Under the pieces are notes generated by a model, which saw only the letters and a program-made list of their open reading frames with translations, searched no databases and had not been told where the DNA came from. Below are positions 24,895 to 32,976 of a DNA stretch of 64,000 nucleotides, one piece after another (position 1 is the stretch's first letter; the number at the start of each line of letters is the position of its first letter). The position numbers and the translations under genes are program-made. The DNA comes from Albimonas sp963977235 (GTDB taxonomy: Bacteria; Pseudomonadota; Alphaproteobacteria; Rhodobacterales; Rhodobacteraceae): NCBI RefSeq assembly GCF_963977235.1, contig NZ_CAXBOD010000021.1:3010-67009 (forward strand). Direction: 5' to 3'.

Positions 24895-25485
24895 ATGGCC
24901 AAGGCGCGCAAGCGGGAGCGGAAGTTCTGGATCGGCATCGGCTCCTCCGACCATGTGGAGGAGGCGGTGTCGCGCAGCTTCTGCCTCCTCTCCCACGGGA
25001 CCGAGGCGGCGCTGGCCGCGATGCTTCCCGGCGACGGGCTGACGCTGTTTGCCAAGCGGCCCACCGACCACGCCTCGGAGCTGGTCGAGCGCTTCGAGGC
25101 GATCGGGGTCATCGGCCCCGGCACCGCCTGGACCCGGGGGCGCGACGGCGGCGTGATCCGCCGCCTGCAGGCCCGTTGGGTCGGCCCCGCCGAGCCGGTC
25201 CATGCCGAGGCCCTGGCGGCGCGGCTCGACTTCGTGAAGGCTCCCGCCCGCTGGCGCGCGTCGCTGGCCCGGGACCGCAAGGCGATCGGACGCGAGGATT
25301 TCGCCCGCATCGCCGAAGCCATGGACCTTCCCGGCTTCGCCTGGGAGGTCCGCAACGACCGCGGGCTCGACTTCGCGGTCGCCGCCGAGGGACAGGACGT
25401 CCCCGGCGCCTCGCCCCTCGACCGCGGGTGGGGAACGCAGGATCAGCGGTCGGATGGAGGCCCGTTCCGGATGCGCAGGAAATGA
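24895..25485 (+). CDS. EVE-domain-like protein of unknown function
   Basis: A 196-residue protein. The N-terminal half (KFWIGIGSSDHVEEAVSRSFCLL, MLPGDGLTLFAKR, FEAIGVIGPGTAW) resembles the start of EVE/PUA-fold domains: an aromatic W-I strand, a histidine/valine motif, a PGD turn and a GVG-like strand. EVE domains bind modified bases in DNA or RNA. The family call is by eye and tentative. A basic tail GPFRMRRK ends the protein. Its stop overlaps rimM (ATGA), which links it to a ribosome-assembly/tRNA-modification operon. ATG 24895 follows GGAGGCAGGGACC. Confidence 0.6.
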   Translation: MAKARKRERKFWIGIGSSDHVEEAVSRSFCLLSHGTEAALAAMLPGDGLTLFAKRPTDHASELVERFEAIGVIGPGTAWTRGRDGGVIRRLQARWVGPAEPVHAEALAARLDFVKAPARWRASLARDRKAIGREDFARIAEAMDLPGFAWEVRNDRGLDFAVAAEGQDVPGASPLDRGWGTQDQRSDGGPFRMRRK

Positions 25486-26093
25486 GCGAAGACCCGATCG
25501 GCAAGGTCTGCGTGGGCGCCATCGCCGGCGCCTTCGGGGTGCGCGGCGACGTGCGCCTGAAAAGCTTCTGCGCCGACCCCGGCGCCATCGGCGACTACGC
25601 GCCGCTGACCGACGAGACCGGACGCGAGTTCGGCGTGAAGATCTCCCGCCAGGTGAAGGGAGGCTTCGCCGCCCGCCTGACCGGCGTGACCACCCGCGAG
25701 GACGCCGAGGCGCTGCGCGGCGTGCGCCTCTACGCCCCGCGCTGGAAGCTGCCGAGCCTGCCGAGCGACGAGTTCTACCATGCCGACCTGGTCGGCCTGC
25801 CGGTCTTCGACGGCGGCGGCGCGCGCCTGGGCAAGGTGCGCGCGGTGCACGACTTCGGGGCCGGCGACATCCTCGAGATCGTCTCGCCCGAGCATCGCCA
25901 GCCGGTGATGCTGCCCTTCACGCTGGCCGCCGTGCCGATCGTCGACCTCGCCGCCCATCGCATCGTCGCCGACCCGCCGCCCGGCGTGTTCCCCGGCGAC
26001 GACGACGAGGGCCCCGAGCCTGACGAGGACGGGGACGAGGATCCCGGCGAAGACCCCGGCGATCACGTCGCGCGCAAGGACCCCGGCGCGTGA
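25482..26093 (+). CDS. rimM: Ribosome maturation factor RimM
   Basis: A 203-residue RimM, needed for 30S head assembly and binding S19. The N-terminal β-barrel starts VGAIAGAFGVRGDVRLKSF, and the C-terminal PRC-barrel includes EFYHADLVGLPV and MLPFTLAAVPIVDL. An acidic tail rich in Asp, Glu and Pro (about 175-203) extends beyond the family core. ATG 25482 lies in an ATGA overlap with the upstream gene, and its stop overlaps the GTG start of trmD, giving tight coupling. Confidence 0.96.
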   Translation: MSEDPIGKVCVGAIAGAFGVRGDVRLKSFCADPGAIGDYAPLTDETGREFGVKISRQVKGGFAARLTGVTTREDAEALRGVRLYAPRWKLPSLPSDEFYHADLVGLPVFDGGGARLGKVRAVHDFGAGDILEIVSPEHRQPVMLPFTLAAVPIVDLAAHRIVADPPPGVFPGDDDEGPEPDEDGDEDPGEDPGDHVARKDPGA

Positions 26094-27001
26094 GCGACGA
26101 GCCCAAGCCCGCGGACGCGCCGCAGACGCCGGCGCCCGGCCGCTCGCACGGGCGGCTGACGATCTCGGCCTCGCGCCGCCCCCGCGACCTGATGGAGGAG
26201 ACGCGGGTCAAGAACGCCTGGCGCGCCACCGTCGTCACCCTGTTCCCCGGCATGTTCCCCGGGCCCCTGGGCGACAGCCTGCTGGGCCGGGCGCTCGCCG
26301 AGGGGATCTGGGCGCTGGACAAGGTCAACCTTCGCGAGTTCGGCCTCGGCAAGCACCGGGCGGTGGACGACACTCCTGCGGGCGGCGGCCCGGGCATGGT
26401 GCTGCGCGCCGACGTGGTGGCCGCCGCGCTCGACGACAGCCCCCGCCCCGGCCCGGTGCTGATGATGTCGCCGCGCGGCCGCCCCTTCGACCAGGCCATG
26501 GCCCAGTCGCTCGCCGCCGCCCCCGGCGCCACCTTCATCTGCGGCCGCTTCGAGGGCGTGGACGAGCGCGTGCTCGAGGCCCGCGGCATCCACGAGGTCA
26601 GCCTGGGGGATTTCGTGATGACCGGCGGGGAAATCGCCGCGATGGCATTGATCGACGCCACGGTTCGGCTTATACCGCGCGTCCTCGGGAACCCCGAGTC
26701 CGTGGAGACGGAGTCCTTCTCCCACGGGCTTCTGGAAGCCCCGCAATACACGAGGCCCCCCGTATGGGACGGGCGCGAGATCCCGGAGACGCTTCTCTCC
26801 GGCAATCACGCCCGGATCGCGGAATGGCGTCGCGACGCGGCCGAAAGGCTGACCAAGGAACGACGACCCGATCTCTGGCGGGCGCACCGGGAGCGAAGCT
26901 CCGGTCCGGACCCGATTGAAGCCCAGAGCGCTCGGTCGCGCATCAGTCCGTCCCCCGCCCAGCCGGGACAGGGGAAAAAAGACGGCCAGGAAAAGGAATA
27001 G
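26090..27001 (+). CDS. trmD: tRNA (guanine-N1)-methyltransferase TrmD
   Basis: A 303-residue SPOUT methyltransferase making m1G37 in tRNAs with G36G37, to prevent frameshifting. Trefoil-knot motifs: LMMSPRGRPFDQ, FICGRFEGVDERV, SLGDFVMTGGE and HGLLEAPQYTRPP. FGLGKHRAVDDTPAGGGPGMV is the substrate loop. GTG 26090 overlaps the rimM stop (GTGA). Two features exceed the usual 230-260 residues: an N-terminal extension of about 40 residues and a basic C-terminal tail (SARSRISPSPAQPGQGKKD). A second start at the ATG of residue 35 (MEETRVKNAWRATV) would remove most of the extension. Confidence 0.97.
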   Translation: MSDEPKPADAPQTPAPGRSHGRLTISASRRPRDLMEETRVKNAWRATVVTLFPGMFPGPLGDSLLGRALAEGIWALDKVNLREFGLGKHRAVDDTPAGGGPGMVLRADVVAAALDDSPRPGPVLMMSPRGRPFDQAMAQSLAAAPGATFICGRFEGVDERVLEARGIHEVSLGDFVMTGGEIAAMALIDATVRLIPRVLGNPESVETESFSHGLLEAPQYTRPPVWDGREIPETLLSGNHARIAEWRRDAAERLTKERRPDLWRAHRERSSGPDPIEAQSARSRISPSPAQPGQGKKDGQEKE

Positions 27002-27006
27002 AGGTC

Positions 27007-27414
27007 ATGAACCTCCTTCAGACGCTCGAGCTCGAGCATGCCAAGGAACTTGGCAAGACCATCCCCGACTTCAACGCCGGCGACACCGTGCGCGTCGGCT
27101 ACAAGGTGACCGAGGGCACCCGCACCCGCGTGCAGGCCTTCGAGGGCGTCGTGATCGGCCGCAAGGGCGGCAACGGCATCGGCGGCGCGTTCACCGTCCG
27201 CAAGATCTCGTTCGGCGAGGGCGTGGAGCGCGTGTTCCCCATCCACTCGCCCAACATCGATTCGATCGAGGTGGTCCGCCGTGGCCGCGTCCGCCGCGCG
27301 AAGCTCTACTACCTGCGCGCGCGTCGCGGCAAATCGGCCCGCATCGCCGAGAAGACCAACTACAAGCCGCGCGAGGGTTACTCCGGCGGCCGCGCCCTGC
27401 CCGGCGCCGAGTAA
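27007..27414 (+). CDS. rplS: 50S ribosomal protein L19
   Basis: A 135-residue L19 at the 30S–50S interface. Conserved segments are IPDFNAGDTVRV, RVQAFEGVVIGRKG, FTVRKISFGEGVERVFP and HSPNIDSIEVVRRGRVRRAKLYYLR. Start ATG 27007 is six bases after trmD, with ATAGAGGTC upstream. Last gene of the cluster, closed by a strong terminator. Confidence 0.98.
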   Translation: MNLLQTLELEHAKELGKTIPDFNAGDTVRVGYKVTEGTRTRVQAFEGVVIGRKGGNGIGGAFTVRKISFGEGVERVFPIHSPNIDSIEVVRRGRVRRAKLYYLRARRGKSARIAEKTNYKPREGYSGGRALPGAE

Positions 27415-27448
27415 GTCTTCCGCACGGGGCCCCGCCCCTGCCGATCCC

Positions 27449-27478
27449 AAGGCGCGCGCCCCCCGGGCGCGCGCCTTT
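27449..27478 (+). terminator. Strong intrinsic terminator after rplS
   Basis: A perfect 12-bp stem AAGGCGCGCGCC/GGCGCGCGCCTT (27449-27460, 27466-27477), loop CCCCG, then TTTCG, 35 bp downstream of the rplS stop. The symmetric A/T flanks could also stop the convergent gene at 27561. Confidence 0.88.
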
Positions 27479-27560
27479 CGCGTTCAGGCCCGGTCTCGCG
27501 TCCCCTCGCAGTCCGGCTCGCCGCTGGCCGCGGCCGGAGCGCCCCGTCCCGACAGGCCCG

Positions 27561-28421
27561 TCAGGCGAAGGCCGTCGCGGCGCCCTGATGAAGCTCGGCC
27601 ACGATCCGCCTGACCTCGGCCCGCCCGACCGCGTTGCGCGAGGCGATCTTCATCGCCGCGAGGTTCTGGAGGTCGTCGATCGGGGCGGCGATCAGCACCT
27701 GGCGCGGAGCGGTGGGCGCGTAGGGGTCCAGCCCCTCGGCCGCGAAGATCTCGGCGTCGGGCGTCACGAAGACCGTCTCCAGCCAGGCCGACAGGTCCCG
27801 GCGCCGGGCCACCCGCAGGTCCAGCTCGTTGCGGATGGTCTTCACCGCGACCTCGAGCTTGGCCGCCTCGGTCAGGAACACATGCGCCGCGCCGGCCAGT
27901 TGCAGCAGCATCCGCGCGGCCCCCGTCCCCCCCGAGAACAGCGCCACGCCGTTGTCCTTGTAATCCAGCGCGAACTGCAGGTTCGAGCGCATGATATGCG
28001 TGTAGTAGCGCAGGAACCCCTCGCCCAGCGCCACCCGGTCCGAAAGGTCGGGGCCCCGCCGCTCCAGCTCGCCCCTGTAGGCGCGGTAGGAGACGAAGCG
28101 GTGGTCGTCGCCCCCCGCGCCGCCGAAGACCAGGGGCTTGGCCCAGGCCGGGGCGCCCTCGTGCAGGCTCTGCTCGGCCGAGGCGAGGCCCAGCTCCGCC
28201 AGCCGCGCGCGCAGCGCGTGCTCGGCCTGGTATTCGTTGAGGTCATGGGCCTTGGCGACATAGTTGTCATAGGCGTCCACGCCCGCGATGCGCAACTCGG
28301 CGTCCGAGAGGATCCGCGCCTTGCCCACGGCGGCGAAGTCGTCGGCCTCGCGCGCGGCGGTCCAGCCGGGGCCGGACCAGTTTCCGTATCGCAGCAGGTC
28401 CCCGATGAATCCCGACGTCAT
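27561..28421 (-). CDS. Unknown protein
   Basis: A 286-residue soluble, mainly helical protein that I do not recognise. It opens with FIGDLLRYGNWSGPGWTAAREAD, includes YDNYVAKAHDLNEYQAEHALRARLAELG and a region LQFALDYKDNGVALFSGGTGAARMLLQL, and ends in EVRRIVAELHQGAATAFA. There is no signal peptide, membrane segment or metal-binding motif. The start ATG 28421 has GGAGGGG seven bases upstream, and the protein has normal composition, so it is a real gene. It is divergent from the methyltransferase at 28599, sharing a 177-bp promoter region. Confidence 0.75.
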   Translation of the reverse strand: MTSGFIGDLLRYGNWSGPGWTAAREADDFAAVGKARILSDAELRIAGVDAYDNYVAKAHDLNEYQAEHALRARLAELGLASAEQSLHEGAPAWAKPLVFGGAGGDDHRFVSYRAYRGELERRGPDLSDRVALGEGFLRYYTHIMRSNLQFALDYKDNGVALFSGGTGAARMLLQLAGAAHVFLTEAAKLEVAVKTIRNELDLRVARRRDLSAWLETVFVTPDAEIFAAEGLDPYAPTAPRQVLIAAPIDDLQNLAAMKIASRNAVGRAEVRRIVAELHQGAATAFA

Positions 28422-28598
28422 GGCGCGTCCCCTCCGCTCTGGCCGGCGCCCGCGCGCCGCTTGTCGTAACGGAAGCAGCCTAGCGCCTCTCGCGCGATCC
28501 CGGAACCGCGAGACGCGCGGATGGGGGCTGGCGCGGGGGCGGCGTCTCGTCGAGGATGCGGCCCGGACCCGACCTCGCCCCAGCCGACGGACCCCGCC

Positions 28599-29504
28599 AT
28601 GACCGCGCCCTCCCCCGAAGCGGCTTTGCCCGACACGCCGTCCCCCCCCACGCCCTCCCCGGACGCGCCTTCGCTCGATGCGCCCGGGGCCGGGGTCGCC
28701 GCCAACCTCGCCCGCTGGAACGCGCGGGCCGAAATCCACCTCGCCGACCGCACCGGCTTTTACGACGTCGCGGGCGTGGTGGCAGGCGAGGTGGGGTTCG
28801 CAGGCGTCAGCGATGACGACCTCGGTCCGGTCGAGGGGCTGCGCATCGCCCATGTGCAGTGCCACTTCGGCCTCGACAGCCTGATCCTGGCGCGCAAGGG
28901 GGCGGAGGTTGAGGGGCTGGATTTCTCGCCCGTCGCCATCGAGGGCGCCCGGGCGCTCGCCGCCCGGACCGGCCTGCCCGCCCGCTTCCACCTGGGCGAC
29001 GCGCTGAGCGCGGCTCAGGTGATGGGGGCCGGGCGGTTCGACATGGTGTTCGTGACCTGGGGCACGATCTGCTGGCTGCCCGACGTCTTCGCCTGGGCCG
29101 CCCAGGTCGCGGCGCTGCTCAAGCCCGGCGGACGGCTATTCTTTCGCGACTCTCACCCCGCCGCCCAGGCGCTCGACCCGGTCGAGGGGCGACTGGTCCC
29201 CTGCTTCAACTGGCGCACGCCGCGCCACGCGCCCCTGCGCTTCGAGGAGGCGACGACCTACACCGGCGACGAGGCCCCCCTGCCCGCGCTGGCCGATCAT
29301 GAGTGGATCCACCCCGTCTCCGACATCGTCGCCGGGCTGATGCAGGCGGGGCTGCGCCTCGACGGGCTCGAGGAGCACGACTTCCTGGTCTGGGACATGT
29401 GGCCCGGCTGGACCGAGCAGGGCGAGGACGGGCTGTGGCGCTTTCCCCAGGGCGCGGTGCGCGTGCCGCTGAGCCTGACCGTCCGCGCCTCGCGCCCCGC
29501 ATGA
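28599..29504 (+). CDS. SAM-dependent methyltransferase (class I)
   Basis: A 301-residue class I methyltransferase. The SAM-binding motif is IAHVQCHFGLDSLILARKGAEVEGLDFSPVAI, an H-C-x-x-G variant of the usual D-x-G-x-G. FDMVFVTWGTICWLPD and LLKPGGRLFFRDSHP follow as motifs II and III. The C-terminal part (W-x-H-P-V-S-D-I, WDMWPGWTEQ) is like small-molecule methyltransferases; the substrate is unknown. The first 30 residues are a Pro/Ser/Ala-rich tail of doubtful function. Its stop overlaps the next gene (ATGA). Confidence 0.87.
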   Translation: MTAPSPEAALPDTPSPPTPSPDAPSLDAPGAGVAANLARWNARAEIHLADRTGFYDVAGVVAGEVGFAGVSDDDLGPVEGLRIAHVQCHFGLDSLILARKGAEVEGLDFSPVAIEGARALAARTGLPARFHLGDALSAAQVMGAGRFDMVFVTWGTICWLPDVFAWAAQVAALLKPGGRLFFRDSHPAAQALDPVEGRLVPCFNWRTPRHAPLRFEEATTYTGDEAPLPALADHEWIHPVSDIVAGLMQAGLRLDGLEEHDFLVWDMWPGWTEQGEDGLWRFPQGAVRVPLSLTVRASRPA

Positions 29505-30424
29505 GCGCCGCGCCCCGCCCGTTCCGGATCCGCCCCGTGGGGCCGCGTCCGCTTCGCCTGGCGCGCCGCGCCCCGCGCCTCTGCGCGCTGCTGGCGCTGG
29601 CCTGGGGGCTGGGGCTCGCGGCCCCCGCCGCGGCCTGCGGCACGCCCGAGACCGCCTGCACGGTCTCGGGCGACTTTGGCGAGGGCGAGTATCGGCTCGC
29701 CCTGCCCGAGGGGGCGGCGCCGGGCGCGCTTCTGCCTGCCATCGTGGTCCTGCACGGCTACGGCGGCCTGGCCGCGGTCGCGGTGCGCCAGGAGACGCTG
29801 GCGGGCGAGTGGCTCGCGCGCGGTCACGCGGTGATCGCGGCCCAGGGCGCCCCGCGGCGCGAGGGCGAGACGGGCGGCGCCTGGAACGCCTTCGCCGATC
29901 CCCGCCGGCGGGACGACGTGGCCTTCCTGCGCGCGGTGCTGGCCGACGCCGCGAGCCGGGCGCCGATCGACCCGGCGCGGGCGCTGCTGGGCGGATTCTC
30001 GGGCGGCGGCATGATGACCTGGCGGGTCGCCTGCGACGCGCCGGAGGCGTTCCGCGCCTACCTCCCCGTCGCGGGCCTCCTCTGGCGCCCCCTGCCCGAG
30101 ACCTGCGCCGGCCCCGCCCCCCTCCTGCACCTGCATGGCTGGAGCGATCCTGTGGTCCCGCTCGAGGGCCGCTCGGTCGCCGGGGGGCGGATCACGCAGG
30201 GGGACCTTTTCGCGGGGCTCGACCTGATGCGGGCGGCCAACGGCTGCGCGCGCGACGACCCCGACGCCTACGACCTGGGCGAGCGCTTCTGGCTGCGCGC
30301 CTGGACCGACTGCGCCGGCGCGCCGATGGCTTTCGCCCTGCATTCGGGCGGCCATGCCGTGCCCGAGGGCTGGGCCGCGCTGTCGCTGCGCTGGCTCGAG
30401 ACGCTGGAGACCGCGCCGCAATGA
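29501..30424 (+). CDS. Secreted LpqC/polyhydroxybutyrate depolymerase-family esterase
   Basis: A 307-residue exported α/β hydrolase. A long basic N-region and a hydrophobic core end in APAAACG, a likely signal peptidase site at about 46. The oxyanion-hole/first motif is IVVLHGYGG, the nucleophile GGFSGGGMM, the acid in HGWSDPVVPLEG and the last His in HSGGHAVP. These match the LpqC / PHB depolymerase / feruloyl esterase family, which act on secreted or extracellular esters. Paired cysteines near the mature N-terminus (C-G-T-P-E-T-A-C) fit a periplasmic disulfide. The ATG overlaps the methyltransferase stop. Confidence 0.85.
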   Translation: MSAAPRPFRIRPVGPRPLRLARRAPRLCALLALAWGLGLAAPAAACGTPETACTVSGDFGEGEYRLALPEGAAPGALLPAIVVLHGYGGLAAVAVRQETLAGEWLARGHAVIAAQGAPRREGETGGAWNAFADPRRRDDVAFLRAVLADAASRAPIDPARALLGGFSGGGMMTWRVACDAPEAFRAYLPVAGLLWRPLPETCAGPAPLLHLHGWSDPVVPLEGRSVAGGRITQGDLFAGLDLMRAANGCARDDPDAYDLGERFWLRAWTDCAGAPMAFALHSGGHAVPEGWAALSLRWLETLETAPQ

Positions 30425-30440
30425 CCCTGCGCCCCCTCGC

Positions 30441-31313
30441 ATGATCCGCACCCTGTCCCTGACGCTGACCGCGCTGATCGCCTTCGCTGCGAACTCGGTG
30501 CTGTGCCGGGCGGCGCTGGACGCCGGCGCGTTGCAGGGCGCCCCGCCCGACGCGGCCGCCTTCACCGCCGTGCGGCTGATCTCGGGCGCCGCGATGCTGT
30601 CGCTGCTGCTGGCGACGCGCACGCCGCTGGGCCCGGCGCTGCGGGGCGCGCAGCCGGTCTCGGCGCTGGCGCTGCTGGCCTATGCGGGGCTGTTCTCGCT
30701 CGCCTATCTCGACCTCGACGCGGGGATCGGAGCGCTGATCCTGTTCGGGGCGGTGCAGACCTCGATGTTCGCGGGCGCGCTGATGATGGGCGAGCGGCCG
30801 CCGGCGATGCGCTGGGTGGGGGCGGGCTGCGGGCTGGCGGGGCTCGGCTGGCTGGCGGCGCCGGGGGCGAGTGCGCCGCCGCTGATGGCCTCGCTGATGA
30901 TGGCGGGGGCGGGGGCGGCCTGGGGGGTGTATTCGCTGCGCGGGCGCGGGTCCTCGCGGCCGCTGGCCGACACCGCGGGGGCCTTCGCGCTGGCCGCGCC
31001 GCTGGCCGCGATCCTGTGGGCCATTGCCTGGGCGCTGGACGCCGCGCCGGGCCTGGGCGGGCGCGAGGCGGCGCTCGCCGTGGCCTCGGGCGCGTTCGCC
31101 TCGGGCTGCGGCTATGCGGTGTGGTATGCGGCGCTGCCGCGGCTGGAGGCCTCGATGGCCGCGGTCGCGCAGCTTGCCGTGCCGCTGATCGCGCTGGCGG
31201 GCGGCATGGCCTGGCTCGGCGAGGCGCCCTCGCCGCGCTTCTGGACCGCCGCGGCGCTGATCCTGGGGGGGCTTGGCGCGGCGACCCTCGCCGTGCGCCG
31301 GCGGGCGGCCTGA
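30441..31313 (+). CDS. EamA/DMT-family transporter
   Basis: A 290-residue inner-membrane protein with about ten hydrophobic segments in two repeated halves (residues 3-140 and 150-285), the drug/metabolite transporter (EamA) layout. Substrates in the family range from amino acids to purines and cannot be predicted. No charged soluble domain. ATG 30441 is 17 bp after the esterase stop; a seven-codon frame ATG 30421–TGA 30444 bridges the two genes with overlaps on both sides. Ends seven bases before the stop of the convergent gene at 31323. Confidence 0.88.
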   Translation: MIRTLSLTLTALIAFAANSVLCRAALDAGALQGAPPDAAAFTAVRLISGAAMLSLLLATRTPLGPALRGAQPVSALALLAYAGLFSLAYLDLDAGIGALILFGAVQTSMFAGALMMGERPPAMRWVGAGCGLAGLGWLAAPGASAPPLMASLMMAGAGAAWGVYSLRGRGSSRPLADTAGAFALAAPLAAILWAIAWALDAAPGLGGREAALAVASGAFASGCGYAVWYAALPRLEASMAAVAQLAVPLIALAGGMAWLGEAPSPRFWTAAALILGGLGAATLAVRRRAA

Positions 31314-31322
31314 GCGAAGCCG

Positions 31323-31913
31323 CTACCAGTCGGCGATCACCGCCGGATCCAGCGCGACCGGCGCCCGCGCGGCCCGCAGCGCGTCGTGGGAGGGGCTCTC
31401 GGGGTTTCCCCAGATCCCCGCGGCCGCGCGCATTCCCTCGGGCGCGCCGCGCCTCGCGGCCTCGAGGTAGTGCAGCAGCGCCACCATGTCGTCCTGGCGC
31501 ACATGCCCGCCGGTCTCGAACAGCGAGCCCAGCACCAGCCACGCGGCCGGAGAGCCCTGCTGCGCGGCCTGCTCGAGCAACGCGTAGGCCACCTCCTGGT
31601 CGCCCAGCCGCCACAGCGCGCGGGCGAGCTGGAAGCGCAGGCGGGCGAGGTCCGGACGCTCGGCCACAGCGGCCAGGCAGGCGGCGCGCGCGGCCTCGGC
31701 CGGCAGGCGACGGCCCGCCACCGGCGCGGCCTTGCGCTCGGGGTCGACGCCCCAGGCTGCCAGCCGGTCGCAGTCGGCGATCGCGTCGGGCGCCGCGGCC
31801 AGGCTCGCCCCGTCGCTCGGGGCCTTGCCGGCGGCCGGCGCGGCCAGCCCCAGGCCCAGCGCCGCGGCAAGGATGAGGCGCAGGGCGGGGGATCGGGGGC
31901 GGGCGGAGGTCAC
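31323..31913 (-). CDS. Exported Sel1-like repeat protein
   Basis: A 196-residue protein with a signal peptide (basic MTSARPRSP, hydrophobic core, cleavage near APAAGKA). It then has helical pairs of the Sel1/TPR type: FQLARALWRLGDQEVAYALLEQAAQQGSPAAWLVLGSLFETGG and ALLHYLEAARRGAPEGMRAAAGI. Two to three repeats are recognisable, so it is probably a periplasmic scaffold or adaptor. GTG start at 31913, with AGGAG nine bases upstream; no ATG lies close. Divergent from cysQ. Confidence 0.75.
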   Translation of the reverse strand: MTSARPRSPALRLILAAALGLGLAAPAAGKAPSDGASLAAAPDAIADCDRLAAWGVDPERKAAPVAGRRLPAEAARAACLAAVAERPDLARLRFQLARALWRLGDQEVAYALLEQAAQQGSPAAWLVLGSLFETGGHVRQDDMVALLHYLEAARRGAPEGMRAAAGIWGNPESPSHDALRAARAPVALDPAVIADW

Positions 31914-32161
31914 GGGCGCAGGCTCCTGACACGGGAAACGGTCGGCGGGCGTGCGTGACAGTCTGACGAAGCTTTCGTGACGATCAAGCCTCGGTTTCGC
32001 GACAATGCGGTCGAGGCGGCGCGTGCCGGCCCCGCCCGACCGCCGCCGCAGGGCGACGACGCGACGCGGCGTCGGGCGCCGCCTGCGTCCCCGCCGCGCT
32101 CGACTTCCCGTTCCGCCCGCGGCAATGCTGCGCCCCGTGCGGAAGAAGAGGGCGTGAAACC

Positions 32162-32944
32162 ATGGACTACGCGGCGATCACCGAGACCTTCACGAAACTG
32201 GCGCTCGAAGCCGGCGACCTGATCCTGGAGGTCTACGCCTCGCCCGACTTCGAGGTGAAGTCGAAGTCCGACGACAGCCCGGTGACCGAGGCCGACACCA
32301 AGGCCGACGCCCATATCTCCGCCGGTCTGCGCGCCGCCTTCCCCGATCTGGCGCTGGTCACCGAGGAGCAGGCCGCGACCCACACCCAGGAGGTCTCGAC
32401 CTTCCTGATCGTCGACCCGCTGGACGGCACCAAGGAATTCGTGAACCGCCGCGGCGAGTTCACCGTGAACATCGCGCTGGTCGAGGACGGCGTCCCGACC
32501 CACGGCGTGGTCTACGCCCCGGCGCTGGGACGGCTGTTCCGCACCACCGCCTCCGGCGGCGCCGAGGAGATGAACGTCGAGACCAGGGCGGTCGAGCCGA
32601 TCTCCGTCTCGACCCCGGACATGACCGGCCTGAACGTCGTCGCCTCCAAGTCGCACCGGGACAAGGCCACCGACGACTACATCGGCCAGTACTCGGTCGC
32701 CGACTTCCTCTCGGCTGGCTCCTCGCTGAAGTTCTGCCTGGTGGCGACGGGGGAGGCCGACCTCTACCCGCGCCTCGGCCGCACGATGGAGTGGGACACC
32801 GCCGCGGGCGACGCCGTGCTGCGCGCGGCCGGCGGCCATGTCGACCGGATGGAGGGGGGCGGGCCCCTCCGCTACGGCAAGTCGGGCTTCGCGAACCCGT
32901 TCTTCGTGTGCTATGCCCCGGGCGTGGACGTGAAGCCCCTGTGA
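32162..32944 (+). CDS. cysQ: 3'(2'),5'-bisphosphate nucleotidase CysQ
   Basis: A 260-residue Mg-dependent phosphatase of the inositol-monophosphatase superfamily. Metal-site motifs are DSPVTEADTKAD, VTEEQA, DPLDGTKEF and WDTAAGDAVL. CysQ hydrolyses PAP (from sulfate assimilation or phosphopantetheinyl transfer) to AMP. The DPLDGTKEF form with Lys-Glu is typical of CysQ and not of inositol monophosphatase. Starts at ATG 32162 and is followed 32 bp later by kdsB on the same strand. Confidence 0.93.
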   Translation: MDYAAITETFTKLALEAGDLILEVYASPDFEVKSKSDDSPVTEADTKADAHISAGLRAAFPDLALVTEEQAATHTQEVSTFLIVDPLDGTKEFVNRRGEFTVNIALVEDGVPTHGVVYAPALGRLFRTTASGGAEEMNVETRAVEPISVSTPDMTGLNVVASKSHRDKATDDYIGQYSVADFLSAGSSLKFCLVATGEADLYPRLGRTMEWDTAAGDAVLRAAGGHVDRMEGGGPLRYGKSGFANPFFVCYAPGVDVKPL

Positions 32945-32976
32945 ACGAGGGGCGCTGACGAACGAGGCCGCGGACC

